Positions 15,696 to 24,069 of a DNA stretch of 44,647 nt are shown here, in pieces. Source of the stretch: a virus. The stretch is taken from positions 1 to 44,647 of IMG/VR virus record IMGVR_UViG_3300009159_000112, one strand, 5' to 3'. Numbering within the stretch: position 1 is the first letter of the stretch; each line of letters begins with the position of its first letter. Below the pieces are notes generated by a model. It worked only from the letters and a program-made list of their open reading frames with translations. It made no database searches and was not told the DNA's origin. The translations under genes were made by a program, and so were the position numbers.

Positions 15696-17537
15696 ATGGC
15701 AAATTTCAAGACTAATTATTTAAAAAAATACGATAAAAACTTTTTCCACTTTGATTTTAATCAATTTGAAATACCAACAACTGAAACTTTACAAGATTTA
15801 AATAACTTAAATTTTGAAGATCAACAAAAAGAAATTTTAAAATGCACTAAAAGTTTTAGTTACTTTTGCCACAAATATGTCAAAATATTACATCCAACAA
15901 AAGGACTAATACCGTTTGTAATATACAAATATCAAAACAAATGCATTCAAGAATATGAACGCTCAAGATTTAACATCATAAGTAAATTTAGACAGGGTGG
16001 ACTTACTACTGTTACATTATTGTACGGAATGTGGCGGTGCATGTTTAAACTTGATCAACAAATCATGTTGTTATCAAAAACAGACAGAGAAGCTACTATT
16101 ATCGGCATGATTGTAGATCGTGCAGTTGAATATTTACCTGAATGGTTGAAACCAAATAAAGATAGTGGCAAGTGGAATGACCATTTAAAACAATTCATGG
16201 AAACTGGAGGCAACATGATGTTTTATTCTCCAGAAGCAGCCAGAGGTAAAGCAACAAGCTTGCTTATAATTGACGAAGCAGCGTTTATCCCTGACATGGA
16301 AACGCATTGGAAAGCTATGTGGCCTGTACTTAGCACAGGGGGTAATTGCGTAGTTATTTCAACTGTAAATGGTGTTGGTAATTGGTATGAAGAAACATAT
16401 TCTGCTGCTAAAGAAAAATTAAATATGTTTAATGTTATTGATTTAGATTATTGGGAGCATCCTGATTACTGTGATTCAAAAAATCCTAACTGGTCAATAG
16501 AACAAAAAGCACAATTGGGAGAAAGAGGTTTTCTACAGGAAGTTTTAAGAGTATTTTTAGGATCTGGTGAAACTTATATTTCAAGCAATAAACTTACTGA
16601 ATTAGACAGAACTACAAAAAAGAAAATACCATATAAAAAAATACTTCCTAGTTGGGCAAATAGATCTGATATATCTGAAAATGATATGGGAAAAGGTGCT
16701 TTGTGGATCTGGAAAGAACCTATTGATGGACAAGAATACATAGCTGGACTAGATTCTGCCGAAGGAATTGGAGATGGTGGAGGTAATTCTTGTTTGCAAA
16801 TTATAAATCAAAACACATTAGAACAAGTAGCTGAATTTTATAGCAATAATATTCCAACTCATGAATTTGCTCAAGTATCAAAAGAAATTGCTAGTTTTTA
16901 CAACAAAGCATTAATTGTTGTTGAAGATATGAGCACAGGTGGGGCCATACTAAATTCTTTATTACATGAATATTTTTACGAAAACTTATTTTACAATAAC
17001 GCTCACACAAGCAAAAATCCTAAACCTGGTGTTAAAATAACTGTTCAAAACAGACCTATTATACTTCAAACATTTCAACAAAAAATCTACAATGATTCTT
17101 TGAAAATAAACTCTATGAGACTTGTCAATGAATTAAAAACTTTTGAATACAATGTAGTTTCAAAAAAGGCACAAGCACAAAGAGGAAAGCATGATGATGC
17201 AATCATGGCTACTGCATTAGCTTTATATGCGAGAGATAGCATGTTCAACAACATGTCCGCATTTAACATGAAGTCATCAAATTCAGGCAATGTTGTTGTT
17301 CAGAGCCAAACTGTTAATCAATTAAGGGAAGAGCTTAAAGAAAGTTTGAATAAAATGATTGTTTTTAATGATGATAATTATGATTTCGACAACGATCCAA
17401 ATGATCTAGATGAACAAACAAAAGAAATGCTGATAAACAAATACAGAAACAAGAATGACATACTGAAAGAATTTGGCTGGAGTATTTTAATTACAATTAA
17501 TGTATATTTAACCAATATTGCGAATCAAATATTTTAA
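15696..17537 (+). CDS. Terminase large subunit (packaging ATPase/nuclease)
   Basis: The protein has 613 residues. The ATPase has a deviant Walker A at SKFRQGGLTTVT (Lys97, Thr104/105). Walker B is at LLIIDEAAFIPDME (Asp193-Glu194). The coupling/C-motif candidate is VVISTVNG. The RNase H-like nuclease domain shows AGLDSAEGIGDGGG (Asp353), IVVEDMSTGG and GKHDDAIMATALAL. The last 25 residues are hydrophobic and unlike the rest (FGWSILITINVYLTNIANQIF). No Shine-Dalgarno is present; TATAATATAGT precedes the ATG. No small terminase was identified; the next small gene is a candidate only by position. Confidence 0.92.
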   Translation: MANFKTNYLKKYDKNFFHFDFNQFEIPTTETLQDLNNLNFEDQQKEILKCTKSFSYFCHKYVKILHPTKGLIPFVIYKYQNKCIQEYERSRFNIISKFRQGGLTTVTLLYGMWRCMFKLDQQIMLLSKTDREATIIGMIVDRAVEYLPEWLKPNKDSGKWNDHLKQFMETGGNMMFYSPEAARGKATSLLIIDEAAFIPDMETHWKAMWPVLSTGGNCVVISTVNGVGNWYEETYSAAKEKLNMFNVIDLDYWEHPDYCDSKNPNWSIEQKAQLGERGFLQEVLRVFLGSGETYISSNKLTELDRTTKKKIPYKKILPSWANRSDISENDMGKGALWIWKEPIDGQEYIAGLDSAEGIGDGGGNSCLQIINQNTLEQVAEFYSNNIPTHEFAQVSKEIASFYNKALIVVEDMSTGGAILNSLLHEYFYENLFYNNAHTSKNPKPGVKITVQNRPIILQTFQQKIYNDSLKINSMRLVNELKTFEYNVVSKKAQAQRGKHDDAIMATALALYARDSMFNNMSAFNMKSSNSGNVVVQSQTVNQLREELKESLNKMIVFNDDNYDFDNDPNDLDEQTKEMLINKYRNKNDILKEFGWSILITINVYLTNIANQIF

Positions 17538-17547
17538 AGGTGCTTTC

Positions 17548-17838
17548 ATGAACAATAATCAACTTAAAAATGTTTTAAAATTAGCAGTAAATCTTTCCAT
17601 GAGAGAAAACAAAGATATTATACCTCTGCTTCAAAAAGCTTTTCAAATAATTGAAATAAACGAATTGAAACAAAAAAATAAATTAAAAAAGAAAAAAGAA
17701 AGTGCAAAAGAAGATCCAAAAAACACAAAAGGTAATTTAAAAACAATAGATGACTTAATAAAAAAAGAATCTGATTTTTTAAATAAAAAAATAGAAAAAA
17801 ATTCCACATCAACTCCAAACAGTATTTTATTAGATTAA
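17548..17838 (+). CDS. Small Lys-rich helical protein
   Basis: The protein has 96 residues from ATG 17548, with AAAGGTG 6 nt upstream. An upstream frame extension from 17518 overlaps the terminase and is unlikely. The N-terminal helix (QLKNVLKLAVNLSMREN) is followed by a long Lys/Glu segment (KQKNKLKKKKESAKEDPK) and a polar tail. It follows the large terminase by 10 bp. It could be a small terminase or a packaging or portal helper, but nothing beyond position supports this. Confidence 0.55.
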   Translation: MNNNQLKNVLKLAVNLSMRENKDIIPLLQKAFQIIEINELKQKNKLKKKKESAKEDPKNTKGNLKTIDDLIKKESDFLNKKIEKNSTSTPNSILLD

Positions 17839-18443
17839 AAAATATTAATTTTTTTCATTTCTTTCATTTTAATCATAAAAGAAAAATATCTCTCAAAACA
17901 ATTTTCTGGAATTCCATGTGTTTCCTTTTCGTATTTTAATGTGAAATCTAAAGATGGAAACAACTTGTATTTTTGATTAATATGAGAACACAAATTTTTA
18001 CTGTCAGAATAACCTTCTATATAAACATTAGGATTTTGAACTTGACACATAAGCTCACAAATTCTTCTCAACCTAAAAGAATAATATCTTTTTGATATAT
18101 CAGCGTTATAACCTGTTTGTTTGTTTATTTTATCAAGAGTTTCAATTCCATTTCCCAAATAAAATAAAAATTCAACATCCTCATTTTTAAATAAACTTTT
18201 ACATCCAATTTTATAATTAAAAAAAATTGTATCTAAGTAAATTTTATCTTTTCCTTGCCATGTATGATCTTTTTTCTTAAGAAACGAACAAGTTGGGTCG
18301 TTGTAATCCACAGTTCTTTCAGGATTATTATTCAAAAACCCATTAATTCTCGAATGATATAACATAATGTTGTACAAATCAAGAACACCACATCCATAAT
18401 GGGATATTAGTAAAATCACTTTTTTTCTGTTAAAATATAGCAT
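17835..18443 (-). CDS. Sulfotransferase-like P-loop protein (tentative)
   Basis: The protein has 202 residues. The N-terminus, KKVILLISHYGCGVLDLYN, has the place and spacing of the PAPS-binding loop of sulfotransferases, although with GCG rather than a classic GS. A later strand, VEFLFYLGNGIETLDKIN, resembles the 3'-phosphate motif, and YYSFRLRRICELM recalls the following helix. If real, it would transfer sulfate to a glycan or another acceptor. It ends overlapping the convergent gene by 4 bp and diverges from the portal gene with 40 bp between starts. The call is uncertain. Confidence 0.45.
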   Translation of the reverse strand: MLYFNRKKVILLISHYGCGVLDLYNIMLYHSRINGFLNNNPERTVDYNDPTCSFLKKKDHTWQGKDKIYLDTIFFNYKIGCKSLFKNEDVEFLFYLGNGIETLDKINKQTGYNADISKRYYSFRLRRICELMCQVQNPNVYIEGYSDSKNLCSHINQKYKLFPSLDFTLKYEKETHGIPENCFERYFSFMIKMKEMKKINIF

Positions 18444-18483
18444 ACATATATATGATAGTTAAGTACATAAGAGGAAATTTAGT

Positions 18484-21024
18484 ATGCCATCTCCAATTTG
18501 GGCTGATTTTTATAAAACATTCACATATGCTTTTTCTGAAGATCCTTTAACTAAGAAAATAGCAACCAAAGATATTATTGGTGCAGGGATCTCACAACCT
18601 GATTCAGTTCCTTCATTAAGCCCAGATGGTGGGTTTTACGGTAGTCAAGATCAAAGAATAGTTAGATTCAGAGAAAGCAATGATTTTATTGATTTATCAA
18701 CTATTGCAAATAGAATGTCTCGTTATAAAGAATATGATCGTTTAAGAGCTATGCCAGAAATAGAAACTGTTTTAAACATTTATTCAGATGAGGCTTGTAT
18801 TTCAGGTGATACAAAAATTTCAACTCCTTTTGGTTTGAAAACTATGAAGGAACTGTACGAAACAAAAAAAAATGAAAAATTTTTAGTTTATTGTTATGAT
18901 TCTGAGAAGAAAGATTACACATTGGGTTGGGCATATGATCCAAGAATTACAAAAACTAGCCAAACTATTAAAGTTTATTTTGACAATGCTTCTTTTTTAG
19001 AATGTACAGAAGATCACAAAATATTAAAAAGAGATGGAAGTTGGATAGAAGCTGGCAAACTCAAACCTTTTGATGAAATAATGCCTTTTTACAGAATAAA
19101 ACCTAATCAAGATTTAACAGAATCAAAAATCTCACAATATCCAAGAATTTTCACACATAATAAAGGTTGGATTCACGAAAGACAATTTGTTGATGAGTTT
19201 AAAGCAGAAAAAGACATTGATAAGTATGATCTTATTAATATGACCACCAGATTGATATCTGCTGGCATGAAAATAAAAGATGTTTCAATGAAAACAAAAG
19301 TTCACAGACGAACTACTCAATATAGATTGAAAAATCATGGTTTTTCATTTAAGGAAATCAAATATTTAAAAACATTTAAAGACAGAAGAAAAGTTTTAAG
19401 CGTAGAAAAAGGTTCCATTCAAGAAGTATATGACCTTACTGTTGAAAAACATCATAATTTTGCAACAGATTCAATTATTGTACACAACTGCCAAAGAAAC
19501 AACGATAACAATGTTTTTGATATTCGTTGTGAAAATCAAGATGTCAAAGAAGAGTTGACCTTTTTGTTTTTCCACAGAAGCATGTTGAATATGAATCGTA
19601 GATTATGGTCTGATTTTAAAAATCTTTTAGCTCATGGAGATATATTTTGGGAAATTGTTATTAATCAAGAAAATCCTACAGAAGGTATTTACAAAATAAC
19701 AGGATTGCCAGCAGATTCTATGTACAGAATTGAAACGACAAAAGGAAATTGCATAGAATTTCAACAAAGTAAAGAAGGGCCAGATTACACATCTTTACTT
19801 TCCTCTCCTGTTGTTGACACAGATGATGCAAAATTAATGAGTGCAACTGCAATAAGGTTTGCTCCAGAACAAATTGTTCATGTGCGGATTGGAGAAGACA
19901 GAAAAACATTTTATCCTTATGGTGTTAGTGTAATTGAGCCAGCAAGAGGGCCAGCACAACAATTAAGATTATGCGAAGATGCAATGTTAGTTTATAGATT
20001 ATCCAGAAGTACTGAAAGAAGAATTTTTTATATAGATGTTGGTACTTTACCACCATTTAAAGCAGAAGCTTTTATTGAAAGAATGAAATCACAGTTTAGA
20101 AAACGAAAAGCTACAACAAGTAATCTTGGTGGAGGTGGTGCATCATCCATAGATGAAAGATGGCATGCTCCTGCAATTGACGAAGATTTTTGGCTACCCA
20201 CAAGACCTAATTCACAAACTAAAATTGAAACACTACCAGGAGCTACTAATCTTGGTGAGGTATCTGATGTTAATTACTTCAAAGAAAAATTATTTATTTC
20301 CTTAAATTTCCCCTTAAGTTATTTTCAAGCAAATGATTTCTCAATAACTAAAATGACATTGAGTTCTCAAGATAGCAGATTTGCTAGACTTGTTGAAAGA
20401 TTTCAATCAGCGGTAGAAGATGGCATTTGGGAAATAGCTCATAGACATTTAAGGCTTAAAGGCTATCCCAAGGAAAGCTATAATGACCTTATGATTAAAA
20501 TGACACCTCCAAGTGATTGGAGAGAATTAAGCAGAGCAGATGTTATAAGTGCAAGAATTACAAATGCATCAACAATAAAATCTTCCTTGTTGTTATCTGA
20601 TTATGACATCATAACAAAATATTTAAAGTATTCTGTAGATGATACTCAAGAAATGTTAGCAAGACTTAAAATTCAAAAACTTGAAGATGCCAAAATGCAA
20701 ATATTAGGACAAAATCCTCAATTGCTAGGAATTGGAATTCCAGCAGATGAACAATCAAAAGAAAATCCAGAAATTGGAGCAACACCAGAAGGGCCAAATC
20801 CAGATTTATCTCCTGAAGGAGAATTGCCAGCTTTGAATGACAAAGAATCAGAATTGCCTTCTGTTCCTGAAATAGGCAAACAAAGTTCAGGAAAGTCAAA
20901 CCAACCAAGTTCATTGCCAGACCCAACTCCTGAAGAAATAGAATTATTCGACATGGGCATTGAAGATTACGCAGCTGAACAAGACAATGAAGAAATAGAT
21001 TTTAGCGAAGATGAATATTTTTAA
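18484..21024 (+). CDS. Portal protein (gp20-like) interrupted by a mini-intein
   Basis: The protein has 846 residues as translated and 615 after removal of the 231-residue intein. Extein sequences fit a T4-type portal: RYKEYDRLRAMPEIETVLNI, then FPLSYFQANDFSITKMTLSS, the tunnel-loop and helix region. The Pro/Glu-rich C-terminus is acidic. The portal forms the dodecameric ring at the head vertex and starts prohead assembly. RBS GAGGAAA lies 8 nt before the ATG. It follows the terminase, the usual order in T4-like phages. Splicing is needed for function, since the insert lies in a conserved stretch (NIYSDEA followed by CQRNNDNNVFDI). Confidence 0.88.
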   Translation: MPSPIWADFYKTFTYAFSEDPLTKKIATKDIIGAGISQPDSVPSLSPDGGFYGSQDQRIVRFRESNDFIDLSTIANRMSRYKEYDRLRAMPEIETVLNIYSDEACISGDTKISTPFGLKTMKELYETKKNEKFLVYCYDSEKKDYTLGWAYDPRITKTSQTIKVYFDNASFLECTEDHKILKRDGSWIEAGKLKPFDEIMPFYRIKPNQDLTESKISQYPRIFTHNKGWIHERQFVDEFKAEKDIDKYDLINMTTRLISAGMKIKDVSMKTKVHRRTTQYRLKNHGFSFKEIKYLKTFKDRRKVLSVEKGSIQEVYDLTVEKHHNFATDSIIVHNCQRNNDNNVFDIRCENQDVKEELTFLFFHRSMLNMNRRLWSDFKNLLAHGDIFWEIVINQENPTEGIYKITGLPADSMYRIETTKGNCIEFQQSKEGPDYTSLLSSPVVDTDDAKLMSATAIRFAPEQIVHVRIGEDRKTFYPYGVSVIEPARGPAQQLRLCEDAMLVYRLSRSTERRIFYIDVGTLPPFKAEAFIERMKSQFRKRKATTSNLGGGGASSIDERWHAPAIDEDFWLPTRPNSQTKIETLPGATNLGEVSDVNYFKEKLFISLNFPLSYFQANDFSITKMTLSSQDSRFARLVERFQSAVEDGIWEIAHRHLRLKGYPKESYNDLMIKMTPPSDWRELSRADVISARITNASTIKSSLLLSDYDIITKYLKYSVDDTQEMLARLKIQKLEDAKMQILGQNPQLLGIGIPADEQSKENPEIGATPEGPNPDLSPEGELPALNDKESELPSVPEIGKQSSGKSNQPSSLPDPTPEEIELFDMGIEDYAAEQDNEEIDFSEDEYF
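18796..19488 (+). other. Mini-intein (231 residues) inside the portal
   Basis: Block A is CISGDTKISTPFG with the catalytic Cys at the first residue. Block B is ECTEDHKILKRDGSW, with the TxxH motif. Block F is VYDLTVEKHHNFATD, and block G is SIIVHN followed by Cys as the +1 extein residue. No LAGLIDADG or HNH endonuclease is seen. The linker between blocks B and F contains a helix-turn-helix-like segment (LISAGMKIKDVSMKTKVHRR then TTQYRLKNHGF), which may be a DNA-binding remnant. Splicing should join A104 to the Cys encoded at 19489. Confidence 0.9.
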
Positions 21025-21090
21025 TTAAATCCTTGATTTTAAATAATTTTTTTGTAACATAAACAAAAATTTAACATCAAGGAGATGCCT

Positions 21091-22320
21091 ATGTCAAAGG
21101 ATAGACTAGCTAAATTAAAAAAAGAAAAAAATGAAAATGAAATTCTTAATAAATTTCCAAGCATAGAAGTATTCTCAATAGAGAATGCACCAGAAAAAAT
21201 ACATCTGCAAATTAAAAAGCTTTATAGAAATTTTTTAATTAAACTTAATTCAAAAAAAGAAAAGAACATTCAAGAAAAATTAGCATATGAATTTTTAAAA
21301 CACATTAAAAAAAATAATATCAATCCTTGTTTTATTAAAAGTTATGAATTGGAAAAAATATTAGAACTTCCAATTGTAGAATTGCTTTCAAAACATACAA
21401 ACATAAAAACAAAAAAAGATTTATATTTTTTCTGCACACAAACAATCATCAACTTTTTTAAAAATTTTGTTTGGAATAAAACAGGATTCCAAAACCATTT
21501 CCCAAAATATTTTTACATAATGGGATTTTTAAATAGAAATTTATATTTTAAATTTCTAAAGCTTGAAACAACAAAATCGGAATTTGGAACAACATATCAA
21601 CATTTTAAAAACATACAAGTCGATGGTAAAAAGTATGAAATTCATTTTTCTAAACATGCTGTTGAAAGAATTTGTGAACGATTATTTAAGAAAGAAGTTG
21701 AAGTCAACAATCTAGATGAAAGCGATTTAGATTTTGCAGCATCAACATCAGCTTTGCAAATTTCAAACCACAATCAATTACAATTCAAAGCAATTCACAA
21801 TGCTTTTGCAGAATTTATTACTCATGCCCATTTTGAATTTTGTGGATTTTCTAAAAATCAACATTTATTATGTTGTTATTTACCTCTTAGTTTTTATTCA
21901 GAAAGTGTATTGAAAAATTTTAATTTCAAAACAGAAGATTTAAGTTTTTTGAAAAATCACAAAGATAAAAATTACACCCTGATGAGACATTTTTATTTTC
22001 CTTTTATTATAATGGAAAATAAAATTATTTGTAAGAGTACTTTGCTTGCTGGATTTTCAGGAACACCTGAGTTTTTTATTAAAAATCAATTATTAAACAA
22101 CAATTTAAAAAATACTGATTTTAACGAAGATTACGATGAAATTAAAAATTTCGTTAGAACTTTTTATTCAAAAGAATCAAATAGTTCATGTTTATTCACA
22201 GATGAATTTTTAAAAATATTATTAATTTACCATATTGCAGGAAAATCACAGTTTTTCAAAGGAGAATGGACTTCTTTTCCACATTTTGCAGAATTATCAA
22301 AAGAACTACTTGCTATTTGA
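21091..22320 (+). CDS. Hypothetical protein, 409 residues
   Basis: The start at 21091 (MSKDRLAK) is 6 nt after AAGGAG; a second ATG at 21085 touches that site and is too close. The N-terminal third is a charged helix. The middle has YEIHFSKHAVERICERLF, an HA-x-x-R-x-x-x-R motif that also occurs in small nucleic-acid-related families. The C-terminal half is hydrophobic and aromatic, with CGFSKNQHLLCCYLPLSFY. No family is recognised. The position between portal and head genes suggests a virion or DNA-related function. Confidence 0.55.
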   Translation: MSKDRLAKLKKEKNENEILNKFPSIEVFSIENAPEKIHLQIKKLYRNFLIKLNSKKEKNIQEKLAYEFLKHIKKNNINPCFIKSYELEKILELPIVELLSKHTNIKTKKDLYFFCTQTIINFFKNFVWNKTGFQNHFPKYFYIMGFLNRNLYFKFLKLETTKSEFGTTYQHFKNIQVDGKKYEIHFSKHAVERICERLFKKEVEVNNLDESDLDFAASTSALQISNHNQLQFKAIHNAFAEFITHAHFEFCGFSKNQHLLCCYLPLSFYSESVLKNFNFKTEDLSFLKNHKDKNYTLMRHFYFPFIIMENKIICKSTLLAGFSGTPEFFIKNQLLNNNLKNTDFNEDYDEIKNFVRTFYSKESNSSCLFTDEFLKILLIYHIAGKSQFFKGEWTSFPHFAELSKELLAI

Positions 22321-22370
22321 TATTATTTCTGCAATAATAACACTATTACTTTTAAATCAAAGGAGAAGAA

Positions 22371-23579
22371 ATGTCAAGCAGAAATCAAATATTCAATAAA
22401 AACAATAGTGATTTTTCTATAGAAGAAATTGTTAGTATTCTGCTGGAAAAGAATTTGCACAATCATAAAAAATACTTAAATTTTTGCTTAGAAAACGAAG
22501 GTAAAATTGATGGCAGACAATTACCAAGAAAACCTTGGTTGTTAAATCAAGACAATATCTCATGCATTCAATTCTTTAATAAAATTTTCCCAACTAGGAA
22601 CAAATCAATTTACATTAAGAAAACTAGGCTAAGTATTGAAGATCATTTTGAGATAATAAGATCAAACAAAATCTATACAATTAAAGATTACCAAAAATTC
22701 TACAACGAAAACAAAGATAACTTAAATGGTGTTTATGCTAATCCTTGGATAAAATTTAATATGCCAGCATGGGATTTTCTAGACTTAGCAATACCTGATA
22801 GGGCAAAAATTAAAAAGAGTGAAAAAGAATATAAGGTGTCAGATGATGAATTAATAAAAATAATGCAAGATAATAATTTATGTTCCAGTAGAATGCACCG
22901 AAAGTTTTATCTTGAAAACAAAGATACTATTTCTATTCCCTCAAGGCCTTGGGATAGATTTAACATGAGAGAATCCGATTTCTTCGATAAATATTTTCCT
23001 CACAGAATTAAAACTTCATCAATTGATGAAATAAAAGATATTTTCTTAAGTAATAATATTAGATCTACAAAGCACTTTAAAGATTACATGAAAAATAATC
23101 CTGATCACAAGATCAATCTTAATTTTCACAGAATCAATAAGATAAAATTCTCAGAATTTCTAGATTTGGTATGGGGCAAAGATAGAGTTAAACACAAGGA
23201 AATAATTCCACTTGAAGATTTTCTTTGTCTTTTAAGAGAGAATAAAATATTTTCTTTTAGTCAATACAAAGGATTCTACAAATTAAACAAGAAGGAAATT
23301 ACTAGAATACCAGGAAATCCAATGGTTTCTTATAATTTATCACAGCCAGAAATCTTTAAGCTTGCATTCCCAATGTGTGATAAATTTCCAAATGGTAGAC
23401 TTCACCAAAAAACAAAAAGAAAAGATGTTATCTTGTTTTTATCAGAGAATAACATTCAAACAGTTTTTCAATATCAAGAAATTGAAAAAGAATTACCTTT
23501 AATTAAAAACATTTTAAAGTCAAATGAAAATAATATTTCAAAAATATTACAAGAAATTGCTTCCATAAAAGGAAGTTAA
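22371..23579 (+). CDS. Protein of six about 60-residue repeats (integrase-repeat-like)
   Basis: The protein has 402 residues and starts after AAAGGAG. It is built of about six repeats. Each has a short helix (for example EEIVSILLEKNLHNHKKY), then a 'Y-x-x-F-Y-x-E-N-K-D' segment, then 'P-x-x-PW-x-x-F-N-x' and 'FLD/FFDK-x-FP'. Good examples begin near residues 18, 85, 150, 210, 280 and 345. The pattern of helix, Tyr, then P-x-x-PW/Y recalls the phage-integrase repeat unit (INT_rpt) found in some DNA-binding phage proteins. No catalytic domain is seen. DNA binding by repeat units is a reasonable guess. Confidence 0.65.
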   Translation: MSSRNQIFNKNNSDFSIEEIVSILLEKNLHNHKKYLNFCLENEGKIDGRQLPRKPWLLNQDNISCIQFFNKIFPTRNKSIYIKKTRLSIEDHFEIIRSNKIYTIKDYQKFYNENKDNLNGVYANPWIKFNMPAWDFLDLAIPDRAKIKKSEKEYKVSDDELIKIMQDNNLCSSRMHRKFYLENKDTISIPSRPWDRFNMRESDFFDKYFPHRIKTSSIDEIKDIFLSNNIRSTKHFKDYMKNNPDHKINLNFHRINKIKFSEFLDLVWGKDRVKHKEIIPLEDFLCLLRENKIFSFSQYKGFYKLNKKEITRIPGNPMVSYNLSQPEIFKLAFPMCDKFPNGRLHQKTKRKDVILFLSENNIQTVFQYQEIEKELPLIKNILKSNENNISKILQEIASIKGS

Positions 23580-23884
23580 TCTAAATCCCCTATGGGAGAT
23601 TGTGTTGGCTTACCCATATCATAACCAACAAAATCTCCCAAAGGTTTAATAGGATTGTCTTCGCTATTTTTATTTTTATTTAGTAAAGATGAAAAGTGAA
23701 TATTGCTTTTCAAGTCATCATCTCTTTCTGCTTCTTTAGTTAAAAAATCTTTCATTTTTTTTGGATTTTTAACAATATAAAATTTAGCTGCTTGAAATAT
23801 TTCTTCCATGTCATATTGGTAATCTTTTTCAACTCCAACTTGAAATGCTTCTCTACAATTTAAAAAATTTTTAAAAGATGTCAT
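23576..23884 (-). CDS. Small protein with capsid-targeting-like N-terminus
   Basis: The protein has 102 residues, beginning MTSFKNFLNCREAF, which matches the F-x-x-[FYW]-L signature. The middle is charged and helical (EEIFQAAKFYIVKNPKKM); the end is polar with Pro and Gly. It is convergent with the repeat-protein gene, overlapping it by 4 bp. The start has no clear ribosome site; TTATAATTT precedes it. An internal head protein is the inferred role. Confidence 0.55.
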   Translation of the reverse strand: MTSFKNFLNCREAFQVGVEKDYQYDMEEIFQAAKFYIVKNPKKMKDFLTKEAERDDDLKSNIHFSSLLNKNKNSEDNPIKPLGDFVGYDMGKPTQSPIGDLD

Positions 23885-24069
23885 AAATTATAACTTTCAC
23901 TAATACATATTGTAACTTTATATGATTTCAAGTTATTTACTGTTTAGAATTTAAAATATATTTGAAAAGATTATAAATCACAAAAATCATTTATTTTGTA
24001 AGAAAATTAAAGATTTCTTCAATATATAGAATTAATTATTGTTGAAACCTATTGGGGAGTAAAAAAATT

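Noticed and set aside
23885-24069. Possible small gene or RNA in the 185-bp gap before the head operon
   Set aside because: No open frame with ribosome site and no clear hairpin; most likely a promoter region, but no convincing element stands out.
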